Part shown: piece after piece, positions 61,909 through 64,000 of the stretch
Position numbering within the stretch: the first letter of the stretch is position 1
Layout: each line of letters opens with the position of its first letter
Assembly (NCBI GenBank): GCA_030220185.1
Contig: JASPKZ010003419.1
Location: 813,501 to 877,500, forward strand
Direction of reading: 5' to 3'
Source: Diploptera punctata
Taxonomy: Eukaryota > Arthropoda > Insecta > Blattodea > Blaberidae
Length of the DNA: 64,000 nucleotides
The notes under the pieces: generated by a model
Database searches by the model: none
Told to the model about the DNA's origin: nothing
Seen by the model: only the letters and a program-made list of their open reading frames with translations
Program-made: the position numbers and the translations under genes

Positions 61909-62106
61909 CTTGGCATCATCTGGTAGACTCCCTGACGTCACGAGTCTCTCTAGACGATGTCTCTCTCCTCGCTCGCAGCTGATTTGCCGATCCAGCTCCG
62001 ACGTGTGGTATTCCAGTTCTGATACTCTCTGTTTTGTCTCCAGGTGCGCTGCCGTCTCCTTCTCCAGACGTTCCTTCACTCGCAGTAAGTTGGTCTCCAT
62101 GTCTTC
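61909..62106 (-). CDS. DAAM: DAAM formin exon: coiled coil upstream of FH1 (partial gene, first exon in window)
   Basis: This 198 bp exon is phase 0 at both ends. The acceptor reads tttctgcag/GAAGAC and the donor AAG/GTAATG. It encodes 66 residues rich in Glu, Lys and Leu (for example RVKERLEKETAAHLETKQRV) with heptad-like spacing, as expected for the coiled coil just before FH1 in DAAM proteins; vertebrate DAAM1 has a similar KEKLEKET stretch at the same place. It joins in frame to the FH1 exon at 58159 across a 3.7 kb intron full of transposons. Upstream exons for the GTPase-binding and inhibitory domains would lie beyond the window. The coiled coil is thought to aid dimerisation and autoinhibition. 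The assignment to this gene rests on strand, phase and similarity. Confidence 0.88.
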
Positions 62107-62311
62107 CTGCAGAAACACAATCATCACCATCATTAAAAACTGGTCTCAAACTGTTAACATTTCTGTAGATTCTCTCTCAAATCATCTGCCGACTTTTTAT
62201 ACACTATACAATCTAAAGATATTAGTAAGAAAAACAAAGATGCTGGCTTTTAGAGGAAAAATATCCAGTAAGATCCAAAATTATTTTAGAAAACCAAAGT
62301 ATAGAACAGGT

Positions 62312-62580
62312 ATTGTTTATTTTTTATCATTTCACTCACCTCATACTTCATAATTTATAGCAGACCCAGGGTTTCTTCACGTAATTCGTGACATTGTCAA
62401 TGCTGCGTCATGTTCACAACTGACGTCAGTTGTGAACATGACGCAGCATTGACAATGTCACGAATTACGTGAAGAAACCCTGGGTCTGCTATAAATTATG
62501 AAGTATGAGGTGAGTGAAATGATAAAAAATAAACAATATTAAAGAACCTCATAGTGTTATTTCCTATCTACATAACTTAT
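62312..62580. mobile_element. 269 bp palindromic ribozyme PLE, 12 bp TSD
   Basis: TATAGAACAGGT flanks it exactly (62300-62311; 62581-62592). The two arms are perfect or near-perfect inverse copies (cagacccagggtttcttcac/gtgaagaaaccctgggtctg) and meet at ctgacgtcag. The right end has cctcatagtgttatttcc. The arm identity suggests a young copy. Confidence 0.93.
62444..62491 (+). ncRNA. Hammerhead-like core with T3/A8 pair (young copy)
   Basis: GCA (62446-62448), TTGACAA (62449-62455), extra T, stem II GTCACG/CGTGAA with one mismatch, GAA (62474-62476), ACCC-T-GGGT (62477-62485), cleavage base C (62486), TGC (62487-62489) pairing with GCA. The left arm has the same on the minus strand. Confidence 0.55.
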
Positions 62581-62782
62581 TATAGAACAGGTGTTTAGTT
62601 TCAAATATTTGGGCTGCGATGTTAGCTTCAATATGGAAAGAGATATTGATTCCAGAATAAATCAATTTCAGACGGTGCATAATTTTTATTTTATTTTATT
62701 TTTGATATAATTTTATTTTAAAAGCTTTTATATGGTTTATATTTAATTGTGCAATATATGCATTCAAGTTCTTATGGAATAA

Positions 62783-62889
62783 CTACTTATTTTAGGAATT
62801 CTCACTATGAGGTATATTCATTAAGGTAGAATATGTTTATCACTCACCTCATATTGAACAATATGAGGTGAGTGATAAACATATTCTAT
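62783..62889. mobile_element. 107 bp palindrome, PLE tail only, 12 bp TSD
   Basis: CTTATGGAATAA flanks it exactly (62771-62782; 62890-62901). It contains tatcactcacctcatattga and caatatgaggtgagtgataa head to head plus one distal tatgaggtatattc. There is no ribozyme core and no coding. It is the smallest apparently mobile unit of the system. Confidence 0.9.
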
Positions 62890-62904
62890 CTTATGGAATA
62901 ATCT

Positions 62905-63274
62905 AGAATTAAATATATTAATTTTCCTATTGGTTCTTGTAAGTTTTACGGTAAACCTTTGTTCACGAAATTAAGTTCCTTTAAATACTAGAATGTTCTA
63001 GACATTTCTTCTCAACGTTATATATATGTTGCATCAGCCTTGCAACCTCAAATGCGGACTAGAGTTCATGGAGTTAACATCACGTCCCATCTCCGCAGAA
63101 AAGCGTTACAAAGAAGATTAGTAAAGTTGCAGTGAAGTTATTGAATATAAATGTGACTTGAAATGTTAAGTGATTTTAAATAATGAACCAGAATCCTACT
63201 AATACAGTCCACTTTCTTTGTGAAAGGAATTTATCAACATAAATTCTGCCACACCAACAAACGGTATGTGGAAC
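62905..63274. other. Unassigned DNA
   Basis: No supported feature apart from a weak cggactagagttcatggag stretch. Confidence 0.35.
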
Positions 63275-63286
63275 AATACAGAGAAT

Positions 63287-63987
63287 TTATATATTAAATT
63301 TGGGAATTTTTAACATTATTAACACACGAGACACAACACCCAAAAGCATCAAAATTATCGAATGTCACAAAATGATAAAACATTTATCCCGTCTACATAA
63401 AAAAGTTGTACTTCAATGGATTCCGGCCCATTGTGGAGTGACAGGCAATGAAATAGCCGATTTTCTAGCCAAGAAGGGTAGCAAATTGTTTCAAACCCAA
63501 CTTCTGCTCCAGTTTCCTTTCACTCTATCAAAAGAATTATCTCAAATAAATACATCAATAAACTTAGAGAAGAATACACCACCAAAACATCTGGAAAGGA
63601 ATGGGAAAATCTACAAGCTTATGACATTACTACATTACAAAGAAAATCTGCAGTAGCAACATTCAGACTGCTAACGGGACATGACTGCTTGAATAAACAC
63701 CTACACAGAATTGGCATAACAGATTCACCTAAATGCTCTTTTTGCAATTTAAATGAAGATATGGAAAGAAACCATCTCCTCCGTTGTCCAGCTTTTGTAG
63801 AAGAGACCAGCCTTTCTGCTAAATATTGGAGTGCAAGAGAGCGAATGATTTCATTATCAAGTGCTCGACATTAGATACCAACCAACCATATTATGAGGTT
63901 CAATTCATAATAATTAAATGAATCGTGATTTCTTCTTACGTCTATAGAAGTATGAGGTAAGAAGAAATCACGATTAATTTAATTATT
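63287..63987. mobile_element. Family-d PLE tail palindrome interrupted by a LINE fragment
   Basis: AATACAGAGAAT flanks it (63275-63286; 63988-63999). The left piece is ttatatattaaatttgggaa...acattat; it continues at about 63890 with attatgaggttcaattcat and ends in a short palindrome gatttcttcttac/gtaagaagaaatc lacking the ribozyme. Between lies an RNase H fragment. Confidence 0.8.
63318..63885 (+). mobile_element. LINE fragment: RNase H domain and tail
   Basis: The plus strand encodes KKVVLQWIPAHCGVTGNEIA and DFLAKKGSKLF, then in other frames FRLLTGHDCLNKHLHRIGIT and CSFCNLNEDMERNHLLRCPA. It is the RNase H end and CCHC-like tail of a non-LTR element related to 35041-35715. Confidence 0.8.
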
Positions 63988-64000
63988 AATACAGAGAATG

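Noticed and set aside
61910..62353. Plus-strand Ser/Arg-rich frame
   Set aside because: It is antisense to the DAAM coiled-coil exon and runs into a PLE arm.
22392..62580. CRISPR-like arrays or bacterial inverted repeats
   Set aside because: The palindromes have target duplications, PLE coding remnants and eukaryotic context; there are no regular repeat-spacer units.

Overview
This window is from a large, repeat-rich invertebrate genome, most likely an insect. The repeat mix (tRNA-derived SINEs, LINE tails with short tandem repeats, Penelope-like elements, Harbinger, mariner and piggyBac relics) would fit a cockroach- or termite-like animal, but the species is an inference. No bacterial gene, operon or CRISPR array is present.

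Host gene. The only host gene I can support is the 3' half of the formin DAAM (Dishevelled-associated activator of morphogenesis), on the minus strand. Nine coding exons lie between 62106 and 37051: 61909-62106, 57773-58159, 49450-49586, 47382-47543, 45844-46147, 43347-43408, 39540-39732, 38306-38476 and 37051-37380. All have consensus AG/GT borders and compatible phases, and they join to 1944 bp (647 codons plus TAG). They encode the coiled coil, a short FH1 proline region, a complete FH2 actin-nucleating domain and the C-terminal DAD. The 5' exons (GBD/DID) lie beyond position 64000. Introns of about 0.9-8.2 kb are packed with transposons.

Repeat landscape. Positions 1-37050 lie downstream of DAAM and contain only repeats and unassigned AT-rich DNA. 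Across the window I recognise many copies of a LINE whose C-terminus reads INYDLREVDYTGKDWKALAQ, several other LINE tails, a 2.7 kb CR1/jockey-like LINE, five tRNA-derived SINE families, three Harbinger-like elements with TWA target duplications, a mariner-like element with TA duplications, a DUF4817-type IS630/Tc1 relic, a piggyBac relic with TTAA duplications, Helitron-like ends and several foldback elements.

Most interesting system. More than twenty copies of a Penelope-like retroelement (PLE) group are present. Some keep the GIY-YIG endonuclease. Most are head-to-head palindromes whose arms carry hammerhead-ribozyme-like cores (CTGANGA, stem II, GAA, short palindromic stem III, cleavage base) followed by a TATGAGGTRAG motif and a distal inverted CCTCATA. 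Many have exact or near-exact target duplications of about 9-20 bp, so their ends can be fixed by eye. They range from 697 bp copies with coding remnants, through ribozyme-only palindromes (179-269 bp) and a 183 bp solo unit, to a 107 bp palindrome with no ribozyme. Several subfamilies replace the hammerhead C3-G8 core pair by T3-A8, a compensatory change. A structurally parallel 400 bp palindrome carries two divergent tRNA-like genes in its arms instead of ribozymes and is inserted inside one of the ribozyme elements. Ribozyme activity and mobility are inferences from sequence.
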